Of a stretch of DNA of 64,000 nucleotides, positions 6,370-15,831 are shown piece by piece. The notes under the pieces were generated by a model. It did no database searches, was not told the origin of the DNA, and saw only the letters and a list, made by a program, of their open reading frames with translations. The stretch is from contig OY969725.1 of the NCBI GenBank assembly GCA_963702195.1, forward strand, positions 124,001 through 188,000, read 5' to 3'. How positions within the stretch are numbered: the first letter of the stretch is position 1; the number at the start of each line of letters is the position of its first letter. Both the position numbers and the translations under genes were made by a program. The stretch is from AC-56 sp963702195. GTDB lineage: Bacteria; Actinomycetota; Thermoleophilia; Solirubrobacterales; 70-9.

Positions 6370-7995
6370 CTAGTGGCGGAAGTGCCGGCGGCCCGTGAAG
6401 ACCATCGCCGCGCCGGCCTCGTCGCAGGCCCCGATCACCTCGGAGTCGCGGACCGACCCGCCCGGCTGCACGAACGCCGTCGCACCCGCCTCGATCGCCA
6501 GCTGCGGCCCGTCCGGGAACGGAAAGAACGCGTCGGATGCGACCACCGAGCCGGCGAGGGTCTCATCGGCATCGTCGCCGCGTGCCTCCTGCGCCTTCTC
6601 GATCGCGATTCGCACCGAGTCCACCCGGCTCATCTGCCCCGCCCCGACGCCGATCGTCGCGCCCCCCTTCGCGATCACGATCGCGTTCGAGCGCACGTGC
6701 TTGCAGACCTTCCACGCGAACCACAGGTCATCCCACTGCGTGCCGGTGGGGCTCGTCTCGGTGGCGAGCTGCATCTTCTCCCGCTCCGAATCGATCCGGT
6801 CGGGCTCCTGCACCAGGATGCCGCCGCGCACCCGCTTCAGATCGTGGTCGCCCGGGTCGTCGCGGCGCTGCTCCGTGGCCTCGAGGATGCGAATCGCCTC
6901 CTTTTGGCGCAGCACGTTGAGCGCGTCGTCGTCGTAGCTCGGCGCGATCAGTACCTCGATGAAGTGCTCGTGCAGCCGTTCCGCGAGCGGCCCGTCCACG
7001 TTCCGGTTCAGCGCGATCACCCCTCCGAATGCAGACATCGGATCGCATGCGAGGGCTCGCTCATACGCGACGCCGATCCCCTCCGCGGTCGCGACGCCGC
7101 ACGGGTTGTTGTGCTTGACGATCACGCAGGCGGCGGGCTCGAACTCGTCGAGCAGGCGCCTCGCCGCGTCCAGGTCGAGGACGTTGTTGAACGAGAGCGC
7201 CCGGCCGTGGAGCTTCGCAACCCGCGACAGGACGTGGGAGCGGGCGCCCACCTCGGTGTAGAGCGCTGCCTTCTGGTGCGGGTTCTCGCCGTAGGACAGC
7301 TCGAGGAACTTCTCGTGGGCCATCACCCAGTGCTCGGGAAACTCCTCGTAGCGGACACCGAACCACCGGCTGATCGCCGCGTCGTAGCGGGCGGTGAAGG
7401 CGAACGCCTCGTTGGCGAGCCAGTGCCTCGTCGCAGCGGAGACGCCGCCGCCCGTCTCCTCCATCTCGGCGAGCACCGCGTCGTAGCTCTCAGGCTGCAC
7501 GACGACGACGACCGAGCCGTGGTTCTTGGCCGCGGCACGAATCATCGTCGGGCCGCCGATGTCGATGTTCTCGATCGCGTCGGCATCGCTTACTCCCTGC
7601 CTGGCCACCGTGCGCTCGAACGGGTAGAGGTTCACGCACACCAGGTCGATCGGATCGATCCCCTCGTCCTCGAGTGTCCGCATGTGGTCCGGGTCGTCTC
7701 GCACCGCCAGGAGCGCCGCGTGCAGCCGCGGATGAAGCGTCTTCACCCGGCCGCTGAGGATCTCCGGGGAGCCCGTCAGGTCGGACACGTCGCGCACCTC
7801 GACGTCCGCCTCTCGGAGCGCCGAAGCGGTCCCGCCCGTGGACACGATCTCGATGCCCAGGCGCGCGAGCCCGCGGGCGAAGTCAACGATCCCGGTCTTG
7901 TCGGAGACGGAGATCAGCGCCCGCCGGACCATGGCCGCGTCCTCGGGCTGAGCCGCCTCCTCAGCCCCCGCGGCGGGCGTCGCCGGATCAGCCAT
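6370..7995 (-). CDS. purH: Bifunctional AICAR formyltransferase / IMP cyclohydrolase PurH
   Basis: 541 residues. The last two steps of IMP synthesis: formyl transfer to AICAR and ring closure. The N-terminal MGS-like cyclohydrolase domain begins at ALISVSDKTGI (about residue 26), with STGGTASAL and ESYDAV further in; the transformylase domain has KHNNPCGVA and the end motif VFTGRRHFRH. The first 20 residues are an acidic/Ala extension. ATG at 7995 is kept because its first 8 bases overlap the purN stop, giving translational coupling; a second ATG at 7932 would give the bare domain start. Last gene of the purF-orf-purN-purH block. Confidence 0.96.
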   Translation of the reverse strand: MADPATPAAGAEEAAQPEDAAMVRRALISVSDKTGIVDFARGLARLGIEIVSTGGTASALREADVEVRDVSDLTGSPEILSGRVKTLHPRLHAALLAVRDDPDHMRTLEDEGIDPIDLVCVNLYPFERTVARQGVSDADAIENIDIGGPTMIRAAAKNHGSVVVVVQPESYDAVLAEMEETGGGVSAATRHWLANEAFAFTARYDAAISRWFGVRYEEFPEHWVMAHEKFLELSYGENPHQKAALYTEVGARSHVLSRVAKLHGRALSFNNVLDLDAARRLLDEFEPAACVIVKHNNPCGVATAEGIGVAYERALACDPMSAFGGVIALNRNVDGPLAERLHEHFIEVLIAPSYDDDALNVLRQKEAIRILEATEQRRDDPGDHDLKRVRGGILVQEPDRIDSEREKMQLATETSPTGTQWDDLWFAWKVCKHVRSNAIVIAKGGATIGVGAGQMSRVDSVRIAIEKAQEARGDDADETLAGSVVASDAFFPFPDGPQLAIEAGATAFVQPGGSVRDSEVIGACDEAGAAMVFTGRRHFRH

Positions 7996-8626
7996 CGCCG
8001 CCCGTCTCCGGCTGCTCCACGTGGACGATGCGCCGATTCCGATCGTCGACGCTCACGCCACCGGCGGCGATCAGGCGGATCGCCTCCGGAAGCAGTTGAT
8101 GCTCGACCTCGTGAATCTCCCTCTCCAGTTGCGAGCGGTCGCGAGTGTATGGCACCGCGACCGGGCGCTGCAGGATGATCGGCCCCGAGTCGACACCCTC
8201 GTCGACGAAGTGCACGGTCACCCCGGTCACCGCCACGCCGTGCTCGAGCGCCTGGCCGACTGCGTCGAGGCCGGGGAACGAGGGCAGGAGCGCGGGGTGG
8301 ACGTTCACGACGCGGTTGGGAAACCGCCGCACGAACTCCGCGGCCAGGAGCTCCATGTAACCGGCGAGCACGACGAGCTCGACGTCCCTCGCAGCGAGCC
8401 ACTCGGCCATCGCCGCATCGCGCTCGATCCGGTCTCCGTGGTCAGAGCGCCCGAAGACCGCCGTCTCCACGCCGGCCCCGGCGGCTCGCTCGAGCGCTCG
8501 CGCGCCCGGCTTGTTCGAAGCCACGCACACCACCTCGATGCCGTCGCGGCCGTGCACGCCGTCGAGGATCGCCTGGAGGTTGGTGCCCGCCCCCGACGCG
8601 AGAACTGCGACGCGGAACGTCCCCAT
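7988..8626 (-). CDS. purN: GAR transformylase PurN
   Basis: 212 residues. Transfers a formyl group from 10-formyl-tetrahydrofolate to glycinamide ribonucleotide. Nucleotide-binding SGAGTNLQAI (11-20), catalytic region NVHPALLPSFPG (N108, H110) and HFVDEGVDSGPI with the active Asp are all present. ATG at 8626 shares its first base with the stop of the upstream SnoaL-like gene (TGATG), and its own stop overlaps purH by 8 bases, so the three are tightly coupled. Confidence 0.96.
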   Translation of the reverse strand: MGTFRVAVLASGAGTNLQAILDGVHGRDGIEVVCVASNKPGARALERAAGAGVETAVFGRSDHGDRIERDAAMAEWLAARDVELVVLAGYMELLAAEFVRRFPNRVVNVHPALLPSFPGLDAVGQALEHGVAVTGVTVHFVDEGVDSGPIILQRPVAVPYTRDRSQLEREIHEVEHQLLPEAIRLIAAGGVSVDDRNRRIVHVEQPETGGDG

Positions 8627-9174
8627 CAGGTCGTCTCCTTCACCGGAAGGCCGCGAAGCTTTTCGAACGTCGCCTCCAGGATTCCCTGAACCGCGTCCGG
8701 TTCCCGGTCGAGTCGGGCCGCGATCTCCGGCGGCTCCAGCTCCGACGTCACTCGCAGCATCAACACATCCATCTCGAGCTCGGTCAGCCCGGCCCGCTCC
8801 GCGGCGATGTCGCCCGGAAGGATCTCGAAGTAGGTGACGCCGTCCGGCCCGACGGTCACGACGTGCACGTCGACGCCGCCCTGCACCTCGACCCCGCTGC
8901 CCCGGCCCCGGCCGGTCATGTGAACCAGCGCGACGACGCTGTCCCCGGCGTCGAGTAGTTCGACCGGCCGTGCCTCGAGCTGTCCCCAGGCCTCGCGAAA
9001 TTGGTCCATCCAGCGCTCCACCTCGGCGCGTCCGGCATAAGGGCCGGGTTCCGGGAGCCGCGGATGCCCGTGCCACTCGACGCCGGGCGCAAACGCGGCG
9101 ACGACACCCTCGGTATCGCCCCTGTTCCAGTCCTCGTAGTGACGCCGGACCAGCTCGACATTGTCGCTTGACAC
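8626..9174 (-). CDS. SnoaL/NTF2-like domain protein with HTH-like C-terminus, embedded in the pur block
   Basis: 182 residues from GTG 9174, 14 bases after the purF stop; a longer open frame to 9369 lies over purF and is unlikely. Residues about 1-120 look like an NTF2/SnoaL fold (VRRHYEDWNRGD, PGVEWHGHPRLPEPG, HMTGRGRGSG). Residues about 130-175 (LTELEMDVLMLRVTSEL, EPPEIAARLDREPDAV) resemble the helix-turn-helix of sigma region 4/LuxR proteins. It sits exactly where purM lies in the Bacillus operon order. No Shine-Dalgarno is clear; coupling to purF is likely. Function unknown; a ligand-responsive regulator is one possibility, a stand-alone small-molecule enzyme another. Confidence 0.75.
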   Translation of the reverse strand: MSSDNVELVRRHYEDWNRGDTEGVVAAFAPGVEWHGHPRLPEPGPYAGRAEVERWMDQFREAWGQLEARPVELLDAGDSVVALVHMTGRGRGSGVEVQGGVDVHVVTVGPDGVTYFEILPGDIAAERAGLTELEMDVLMLRVTSELEPPEIAARLDREPDAVQGILEATFEKLRGLPVKETT

Positions 9175-9188
9175 AGCGGTGGCGTTCG

Positions 9189-10712
9189 TCAGCGGCTGGC
9201 CACCGGAGCGCCTGACCCCGCTGCATCCGACTTCGCCGGATGACCGGTCGCCTGCGGCTCCCTGGTAGCGGAGGAGGAGGCGGCAGGTGTGAGCTCTTCC
9301 AGCGCGAACTTGCCGTTGCCCTCGCCGTCGTCGCCGAGCGGATACCTGCCGGTGAAGCAGGCGTCGCAATGGCTTTCCGCCGGCACGCCGATCGCCTCGT
9401 ACACGCCCTCCAGCGACAGGTACGCGAGGGAGTCAGCCCCCAGCTCGCCGGCGATGTCGTCGACGGTGCGACTGTGGGCGATCATCTCCTCGCGAGTGGA
9501 CATGTCGATTCCGTAGTGGCAGGGATGGCGGATCGGGGGCGCGGAGATCCGCAGGTGGATCTCCTTCGCCCCGGCGTCCTTGAGCATCGCGACGATCTGG
9601 CGCGTGGTGTTGCCGCGAACGATCGAGTCGTCCACCACCACCACGCGCTTGCCGGCGACGATCTCCGGCAGCGGGTTGAACTTCATCCGCAGCCCCCGCT
9701 TGCGGAGCTCCTGTCCCGGCTGGATGAAGGTGCGCGCGACGTAGCGGTTCTTGATCAGGCCGTCGTCCTGGGGGATGCCGGACGCCCGCGCGAAACCGCC
9801 GGCGGCCGGGTTGCCCGAGTCGGGGACGGAGATCACGAGGTCGGCCTCCACCGGCGCCTCCCGCCAGAGGATCTCGCCCATTCGCCCCCGCGCCTGCTGG
9901 ATCACACGGCCCTCCAGCCGGCTGTCGGGGCGGGAGAAGTAGATGTGCTCGAAGACGCAGTGGGCGGGCGTCTCCCCGCGGATCACCTGGCGGCTCTCCA
10001 GTCCGTCCTCGGTCAGCGAGATGAGCTCACCCGGGTTGACCTCGCGCAGGAGCTCGGCGCCGATGATGTCGAAGGCGCAGCTCTCGGACGCGATCACGTA
10101 CCGGTCTCCCAGCTTCCCGAGCGAGAGCGGGCGCACGCCGTGGGGGTCGCGGAACGCAACGACGGCGCGCTTCGTCATCACGACGGTGGAGTAGGCGCCC
10201 TCGAGGCGGGGCATCACGGCCTCCACCGCGTTCTCGATCGGGCGGGCCTCCTCCACCGAGAGGAGCGCGGCCATGATCTCCGAGTCGGAGGTGCCCCGGA
10301 ACCGGATGCCGCGCGCCCGAAGCTCGTTGTAGAGCTCGACCGCGTTGGTGAGGTTGCCGTTGTGCGCGAGGGCGACCTCGCGCCCGTCGTCGCGCCAGAC
10401 GGGTTGGCTGTTCTCCCACGACCCGCCCCCGGTGGTCGAGTAGCGGACGTGGCCGATCGCCATGTCGCCGGCCAGCGCGTGCAGCTTCTCCTCGTCGAAC
10501 ACCTGTGAGACCAGGCCCGCCTCGCGAAGCGTGGTGATGTGCCCGCCCTCGCAGGTGGCAATCCCGGCCGACTCTTGGCCACGGTGCTGCAACGCATAGA
10601 GGGCGAAGTAGGCCAGGCGCGCTACGTCGTGGCCTGGCGCGTATACGCCGAACACCCCGCACTCGTCACGCGGGCCGTCGCGGTCTGGGATAGGGCGATC
10701 GCTGGCGTCCAT
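9189..10712 (-). CDS. purF: Amidophosphoribosyltransferase PurF, iron-sulfur type
   Basis: 507 residues from the ATG at 10712 (15 codons into the open frame). First committed purine step: PRPP plus glutamine to phosphoribosylamine. The nucleophile Cys is C18 in DECGVFGVY, implying a 17-residue propeptide removed to expose it. The PRPP loop VVVVDDSIVRGNTT is present. Cys in PAHCVFEH, RHPCHYG and HCDAC match the four ligands of the [4Fe-4S] cluster of Bacillus-type PurF. First gene of the F-orf-N-H block, divergent from an ABC transporter. Confidence 0.96.
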   Translation of the reverse strand: MDASDRPIPDRDGPRDECGVFGVYAPGHDVARLAYFALYALQHRGQESAGIATCEGGHITTLREAGLVSQVFDEEKLHALAGDMAIGHVRYSTTGGGSWENSQPVWRDDGREVALAHNGNLTNAVELYNELRARGIRFRGTSDSEIMAALLSVEEARPIENAVEAVMPRLEGAYSTVVMTKRAVVAFRDPHGVRPLSLGKLGDRYVIASESCAFDIIGAELLREVNPGELISLTEDGLESRQVIRGETPAHCVFEHIYFSRPDSRLEGRVIQQARGRMGEILWREAPVEADLVISVPDSGNPAAGGFARASGIPQDDGLIKNRYVARTFIQPGQELRKRGLRMKFNPLPEIVAGKRVVVVDDSIVRGNTTRQIVAMLKDAGAKEIHLRISAPPIRHPCHYGIDMSTREEMIAHSRTVDDIAGELGADSLAYLSLEGVYEAIGVPAESHCDACFTGRYPLGDDGEGNGKFALEELTPAASSSATREPQATGHPAKSDAAGSGAPVASR

Positions 10713-10995
10713 CCGCGTTGCCTGTGGGAGAAGAATCGCAGGCAAGCCGCCTGCCAAGCAAGGCTAGCAATGGGGCCGGATTCCGCCGGTGTCCCAAGGC
10801 GCCCAGTTTCCGGGCTTTGCATGTCCGGGGTTCAGCCCGCTTCTGCTTTTCGCGCGAAGCAGAGGTGCGCTCCTAAGTATCAGCGGGCGTAGGCCGAGTA
10901 GCCGACGTTTGAGAGCGCGAAGCTCACAACCACTGCCGTCGGTCGCTGGCGCCGACGGTTTCGGCCGACCCCGCCGCAGCGCGGAGTCCTCTGGA
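10713..10995. promoter_or_regulatory. Divergent intergenic region purF / ABC transporter
   Basis: About 280 bases holding the promoters of purF and the exporter. A small perfect hairpin, CTGCTT at 10843-10848 with AAGCAG at 10857-10862, is visible. No purine riboswitch core or known operator was recognised. An open frame crosses the right half of this region into the ATPase gene but does not look like protein. Confidence 0.35.
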
Positions 10996-11844
10996 GTGGT
11001 GGTGGCGCGCCGATTGCGCTCGCTAGGCTCCGAGCGTGAGTTCCGATCCTCAACCGGCGGCCGCCTGACCCGGCCAGTTCCAGAGGGAACGGCGCGGCCT
11101 GCTACGCCGCCTGAAGACGCGCCGGCAGCGGTCGGGGCGCGTGGGCTGACGCGGCGTTACGGCGAGGGGGCTATTGCCGTCGACGCACTCAGGGGAGTCC
11201 ACCTGGACGTCCGCTCTCGGGAGCTCGTCGCCATCATGGGCCCATCGGGCTCCGGCAAGTCGACGCTGATGCACATCCTCGCTGGTCTCGACAAGCCGAC
11301 GGGCGGCACGGTGACCATCGACGGGACGGAGATCACCCAGCTGGGAGATACGGACCTCACCCATCTGCGCCGAGACCACATCGGCTTCGTCTTCCAGTTC
11401 TTCAACCTGCTCCCGATGCTCAATGCGGAGGAGAACGTGGTTCTGCCGCTCTCGATCGCGGGTCGCAAGCCCGACGAGGCCTGGCTGCGAGAGCTGCTCT
11501 CGAGGATGGGTCTTGCCGAGCGCGGCCGCCACCGGCCGTCGGAGCTCTCCGGCGGAGAGCAGCAGCGCGTCGCGATCGCGCGCGCGCTCGTGTCCCGCCC
11601 GACGATCCTCTTCGCGGACGAGCCGACCGGCAACCTCGACTCTAGAACCGGAGGAGCGATCCTCGAGCTCCTCCGCGACCTGGTCTCTTCATACGGGCAG
11701 ACGAGCGTGATCGTGACGCACGAGCCTCGAGCGGCCTCGATCGCCGACAGGATCCTCTTCCTCGCGGATGGCCTGATCGTCAAGGAGCTCCGAGAGGCCG
11801 ACGCGGCCGATGTGCTCGCAGTGATGAACGAGCTCCAAGCTTGA
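10996..11844 (+). CDS. ABC exporter ATP-binding protein, MacB/LolD type
   Basis: ATPase of a type VII (MacB/LolCDE-like) ABC system. Walker A GPSGSGKST, Q-loop FVFQFFNLLPML, signature LSGGEQQRVAIARAL, Walker B ILFADEPTGNLD, H-loop VTHEP. The start is uncertain: three in-frame GTG codons at 10996, 10999 and 11002 are the most reasonable; the conserved domain itself begins near 11140. The stop overlaps the TTG start of the permease (TTGA), so the pair is one operon. Substrate unknown; the downstream L,D-transpeptidase hints at an envelope role. Confidence 0.88.
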   Translation: MVVARRLRSLGSEREFRSSTGGRLTRPVPEGTARPATPPEDAPAAVGARGLTRRYGEGAIAVDALRGVHLDVRSRELVAIMGPSGSGKSTLMHILAGLDKPTGGTVTIDGTEITQLGDTDLTHLRRDHIGFVFQFFNLLPMLNAEENVVLPLSIAGRKPDEAWLRELLSRMGLAERGRHRPSELSGGEQQRVAIARALVSRPTILFADEPTGNLDSRTGGAILELLRDLVSSYGQTSVIVTHEPRAASIADRILFLADGLIVKELREADAADVLAVMNELQA

Positions 11845-14402
11845 TCGGAGTCACGATCAAGGGGCTGGCCGGGCGGAAGCTGCGGGCGGCCCTCACCGCG
11901 ATCGCAATCGTGCTCGGCGTCGCCATGGTCAGCGGCACCTACGTGCTCACCGACACCATCAAGGCCGCGTTCGGCACCGTCTTCAGCCAGGTCTACAAGA
12001 ACACGGACGTCGTCGTCACCGGCAAGAGCGCCGTTGGTGGCGACAACGGCAACGGCATCCTGCCGCCGTCGTTCCCGGAGTCCCTTCTCGCACAGGTCCG
12101 CCGCCTCCCGGGCGTCGCCGCGGCAGACGGCTCGATCTCCGACTCAGCCTCCCTCGTGGGCCGCGACGGAAAGGTGGTCTCGAGCCACGGAGCGCCCTCC
12201 CTGGCGTTCAGCGTCCACGCGAACGGAAATCAGCGGTTCAATCCCCTCGACCTGACCGCGGGCTCGTGGCCCAAGGGCCCTGGCCAGATCGCGATTGACG
12301 CCAATACCGCCGCCAATGACGGCTACAGGGTCGGCGAGAGAATCGGGGTCGTCGCGCGAGGGCCCGAGAGGCAGTTTCGGATCGCGGGCATAGCCAAGAT
12401 CGGCGGCGTGTCGTCGCTCGGCGGCGCGACGATGGCGATCTTCGACTTCCAGACCGCACAGAGGCTCTTCCACAAGGAGGGCCAGCTCGATCAGATCGAT
12501 GTCGCCGCGGCCTCCGGGACGTCGCCGGATCAGCTCGTAGCCGAGATTCGCCCGCTCCTGCCCCCCATCGCGCAGGTCCGGACCGGCCAGGCCCAGGCGC
12601 AGAAGCAGACGAACGACACCAGCGGCTTCCTCAACATCATTCAGGACTTCCTGCTCGCGTTCGGCGGCATCGCACTCTTCGTCGGCAGCTTTGTGATCGC
12701 CAACACGCTCTCGATCACGCTTGCCCAGCGGACGCGCGAGCTGGCGACGCTACGCACGCTCGGCGCGACCCGGCGCCAGGTGCTGGGCTCGGTCATGGTC
12801 GAGGCGCTGGTCGTGGGAGCGCTTGCCTCGGTCGCCGGGCTGTTCCTCGGCCTGGCGCTCGGCAAGGGGCTGAACGCGCTCTTCGTCTCCTTCGGCATCG
12901 ACCTGCCGCAGACCGGCCTCGTATTCGCGACGCGCACGATCATCGTCTCTCTCTCCGTCGGGGTGGTGGTCACGCTGCTCGCGGCCCTGAGACCGGCACT
13001 CAGGACGACACGCATCCCGCCGATCTCCGCTGTCCGCGAAGGCTCGGTGGTCCCGCGGTCGCGCTTTGCACGCTTCGGCATACCCGCGGCGCTCCTCACG
13101 ATCTCGGCGGCTGTCGCGGCCATGCTGGCCGGCCTCTTCCTCGGGGGGCTTTCCACCGGCGAGCGGCTCCTCGGCGTGGGCCTAGGCGCCCTGGGCATCT
13201 TTCTCGGCGTGGCCATGCTCGCCAGGATCCTCGTGCCGCCACTCGTCTCTTTCCTCGGCTGGCCGGCGGCACGGATGGGCGGTGCCGCGGGAGCTCTCGC
13301 CAAGGGGAATGCGGCTCGCAACCCGAGCCGCACCGCCGCCACCGCGTCGGCCCTGATGATCGGCCTGGCCCTCGTCACGCTGGTCTCGGTGCTGGCAGCG
13401 GGGCTCAAGAGCACGTTCGAGAGCTCCGTGAACTCGCTCTTCAGCGCCGACTACGCGCTGACGGCCACTGACAACTTCTCGCCGATTCCCACGGCGTCCG
13501 CGGACGCGCTGAAGCAGGTTCCGGGTGTCCAGGTCGTCGCCGGGGTGCGGTCCGGCTCCGGACGGGCCTTCGGGAGCGACATCACGGTGGGCGGTGTCCC
13601 GCCGGACATCCACCGGGTGATCAGCGTGGACTGGCAGGACGGATCTCAGGCCGTGCCCGGCGAGCTCGGCCATGACGGTGCCTTCGTCTCCAAGGACTAC
13701 GCAAGCGCACAGGACCTCTCGGTCGGCTCGCCGCTGGCGGTCGAGACGCCGTCCAGCAAGACCCTGCATCTGGTCGTCCACGGCATCTACGCGCCCCCGA
13801 AGGGCGGATCACCCTACGGAGACGTGACGATCTCGACCAGGCGCTTCGACGCTTCGTACGAGAACCCCGAGAACGTCTACACGTTCATCGACCTCGCCGG
13901 AGGCGTGACGGCCGCGAATACACAGCTCCTGGACAACGCGATCCGGAGCTTTCCGAATGCCAAGGTCCAGACGGAGCAGCAGTTCAAGGACAACCAGGAG
14001 CAGGGCGTCAACACACTGCTCAACCTGCTCTACGTGCTGCTCTCGCTCTCGATCGTCGTCAGCCTCTTCGGGATCGTCAACACCCTGGTGCTCACCGTGT
14101 TCGAGCGCACGCGGGAGCTGGGCATGCTGCGCGCTGTGGGCATGACCCGGCGACAGCTCCGGTGGATGATCCGCCACGAGAGCATCATCACCGCCCTCAT
14201 CGGAGCCGCCCTGGGGATCCCGATCGGGATCCTGCTCGCGCTGATGGTTGGGAAGGCGATCGACTATCCGGCCTTCACGATCCCGGTGGGCACCATCGTC
14301 GTCTTCGTCATCGCCGCGATCGTGGCCGGGCTGCTTGCGGCGATCTTCCCAGCCCGCCGCGCCGCGCGGCTCAACGTGCTGCGGGCGCTCCAGTACGAGT
14401 AG
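11841..14402 (+). CDS. FtsX/MacB-type ABC permease, two-repeat form
   Basis: 853 residues, two tandem MacB_PCD-FtsX units. An N-terminal membrane helix (about 13-35) leads into an extracytoplasmic domain, the first FtsX domain (about 265-400, ANTLSITLAQRTRELATLRT), a second extracytoplasmic domain after a helix near 495, and the second FtsX domain (about 725-853, FERTRELGMLRAVGMTRRQL). This is the actinobacterial/Firmicute fused form of such permeases. It starts with TTG overlapping the ATPase stop. These systems move lipids, peptides or drive envelope enzymes mechanically rather than through a channel; the exact substrate cannot be told from sequence. Confidence 0.92.
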   Translation: MIGVTIKGLAGRKLRAALTAIAIVLGVAMVSGTYVLTDTIKAAFGTVFSQVYKNTDVVVTGKSAVGGDNGNGILPPSFPESLLAQVRRLPGVAAADGSISDSASLVGRDGKVVSSHGAPSLAFSVHANGNQRFNPLDLTAGSWPKGPGQIAIDANTAANDGYRVGERIGVVARGPERQFRIAGIAKIGGVSSLGGATMAIFDFQTAQRLFHKEGQLDQIDVAAASGTSPDQLVAEIRPLLPPIAQVRTGQAQAQKQTNDTSGFLNIIQDFLLAFGGIALFVGSFVIANTLSITLAQRTRELATLRTLGATRRQVLGSVMVEALVVGALASVAGLFLGLALGKGLNALFVSFGIDLPQTGLVFATRTIIVSLSVGVVVTLLAALRPALRTTRIPPISAVREGSVVPRSRFARFGIPAALLTISAAVAAMLAGLFLGGLSTGERLLGVGLGALGIFLGVAMLARILVPPLVSFLGWPAARMGGAAGALAKGNAARNPSRTAATASALMIGLALVTLVSVLAAGLKSTFESSVNSLFSADYALTATDNFSPIPTASADALKQVPGVQVVAGVRSGSGRAFGSDITVGGVPPDIHRVISVDWQDGSQAVPGELGHDGAFVSKDYASAQDLSVGSPLAVETPSSKTLHLVVHGIYAPPKGGSPYGDVTISTRRFDASYENPENVYTFIDLAGGVTAANTQLLDNAIRSFPNAKVQTEQQFKDNQEQGVNTLLNLLYVLLSLSIVVSLFGIVNTLVLTVFERTRELGMLRAVGMTRRQLRWMIRHESIITALIGAALGIPIGILLALMVGKAIDYPAFTIPVGTIVVFVIAAIVAGLLAAIFPARRAARLNVLRALQYE

Positions 14403-14511
14403 CCGGCACCGACATTCAATGATCCGGACGGAGGCGCGCGGGGTTACTTGCTGGGGCCGATGTCAGGCGCCAGGCACAGCGTAAGCTGTCGCACCGTAGG
14501 AGATTCGAAGT

Positions 14512-15831
14512 TTGCGCCCAGCCGTCGTCCCAGACGCCACCCCATCTCGGTCACCTGGGCTGCGCCGGCGCGGGGTCGCGACCGTGGCGATCTGCGCGAC
14601 GCTTGGCTTGCTGGCCGCTGGATGCTTCGGCGGCTCGAGTCGGGCGCCCAACCACGACGGCAGCGCGAGTGGGGGTGCGGCGGCAAACGCTGTGCGGCTG
14701 TCGATTACGCCCGCCAGCGGCGGCACTGATACCGCACCGAGCCGGGGGATCACGGTGAGGGCCGTGGGGGGCAGGGTCAGCAAGGTGAACGTCCGCACCG
14801 GGGGCGACCCAGTCACCGGGAGTCTGAATGCGGCCAGGACGGTGTGGCGCAGTAGATGGGCGCTGAACGTCTCGCAGCACTACACGGTGATCGCGAGCGC
14901 CGAGGGGAGTTCGGGCGGCCGGGTTACGCGCAGGAGCTCGTTTCGCACGCTCACCCCGAGAAAGACCTTCTCGACCAAGATCATCGAGGGGTATCACCAG
15001 ACCTACGGTGTCGGGATGCCGATCATCCTGTACTTCAACAGGCCGGTCAAAGACAGGGCGGCGGTCGAGCGGGCGCTGCAGGTCAGGAGCTCGAAGCCGG
15101 TGGTGGGCGCGTGGTACTGGGACAGCCCTTGCAACCTCGCGGCTGTCTGCCTTTACTTCCGGCCGCGGAGCTACTGGCCGCCGAACACCCGGGTGCGCTT
15201 CACCGGCCACCTGGATGGGGTCGAGGCCGCTCCGGGGGTCTACGGGCACCACACCCTCACGCAGACGTTCACGATCGGCCCCTCGCTGACGGCGGTGGTC
15301 AGCGTGGCAGACCACTACATGAACGTCTACCGCGACAAGAAGCTGTTCGCGCACTGGCCGATCAGCAGCGGACGGCCCGGGGATGACACCCCGGACGGGA
15401 CCTACCTGACGATCGAGAAGGCAAACCCGGTGGACATGAAGGGCCCCGGATACAACATCGAGGTGCCGTGGTCGGTGCGCTTCACCTGGAGCGGCGACTA
15501 CCTGCACGACGCTTACTGGTCGGTGGGGGAGCAGGGGTTCACCAACGTCAGCCACGGCTGCGTGAACATGTCGCCCGCCGACGCCGAGACCTACTACAAG
15601 ATGGCCGTGCCGGGCGACCCGGTGAAAATCACCGGGAGTCCACTGGCCGGCACCTGGGACAACGGCTGGACGATGTGGTTCCTTCCCTGGAAGAAATGGG
15701 TGCGCGGCAGCGCGCTGCACCAGGCGGTGCGGGCCGGACCGCACGGCAGCAAGTTCATCAGTGCTCGCCCTGGCGACCACCGGCACGGCGCTGCTCGGAG
15801 GACCCGCTCGCACAACCGGTCAGCGTCCTGA
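14512..15831 (+). CDS. L,D-transpeptidase lipoprotein (YkuD domain)
   Basis: 439 residues from TTG 14512 (GTAGGAG about 10 bases upstream). A signal peptide ends at the lipobox LLAAGC (C38). Two Ig-like domains (about 55-160 and 165-260) precede a YkuD catalytic domain with H348 and C350 in SHGCVNMS. This is the layout of mycobacterial LdtMt2-type enzymes that make 3-3 peptidoglycan crosslinks or attach proteins to the wall. A basic, His/Arg-rich tail follows residue 405. Follows the exporter by 109 bases and is probably independently transcribed. Confidence 0.93.
   Translation: MRPAVVPDATPSRSPGLRRRGVATVAICATLGLLAAGCFGGSSRAPNHDGSASGGAAANAVRLSITPASGGTDTAPSRGITVRAVGGRVSKVNVRTGGDPVTGSLNAARTVWRSRWALNVSQHYTVIASAEGSSGGRVTRRSSFRTLTPRKTFSTKIIEGYHQTYGVGMPIILYFNRPVKDRAAVERALQVRSSKPVVGAWYWDSPCNLAAVCLYFRPRSYWPPNTRVRFTGHLDGVEAAPGVYGHHTLTQTFTIGPSLTAVVSVADHYMNVYRDKKLFAHWPISSGRPGDDTPDGTYLTIEKANPVDMKGPGYNIEVPWSVRFTWSGDYLHDAYWSVGEQGFTNVSHGCVNMSPADAETYYKMAVPGDPVKITGSPLAGTWDNGWTMWFLPWKKWVRGSALHQAVRAGPHGSKFISARPGDHRHGAARRTRSHNRSAS

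Noticed and set aside
10789..10995. N-terminal extension of the ABC ATPase
   Set aside because: Arg/Ser-rich residues without similarity to ATPase domains; more likely untranslated leader.
10713..10995. Purine riboswitch upstream of purF
   Set aside because: No conserved purine-aptamer core recognised; only a 6-bp hairpin.
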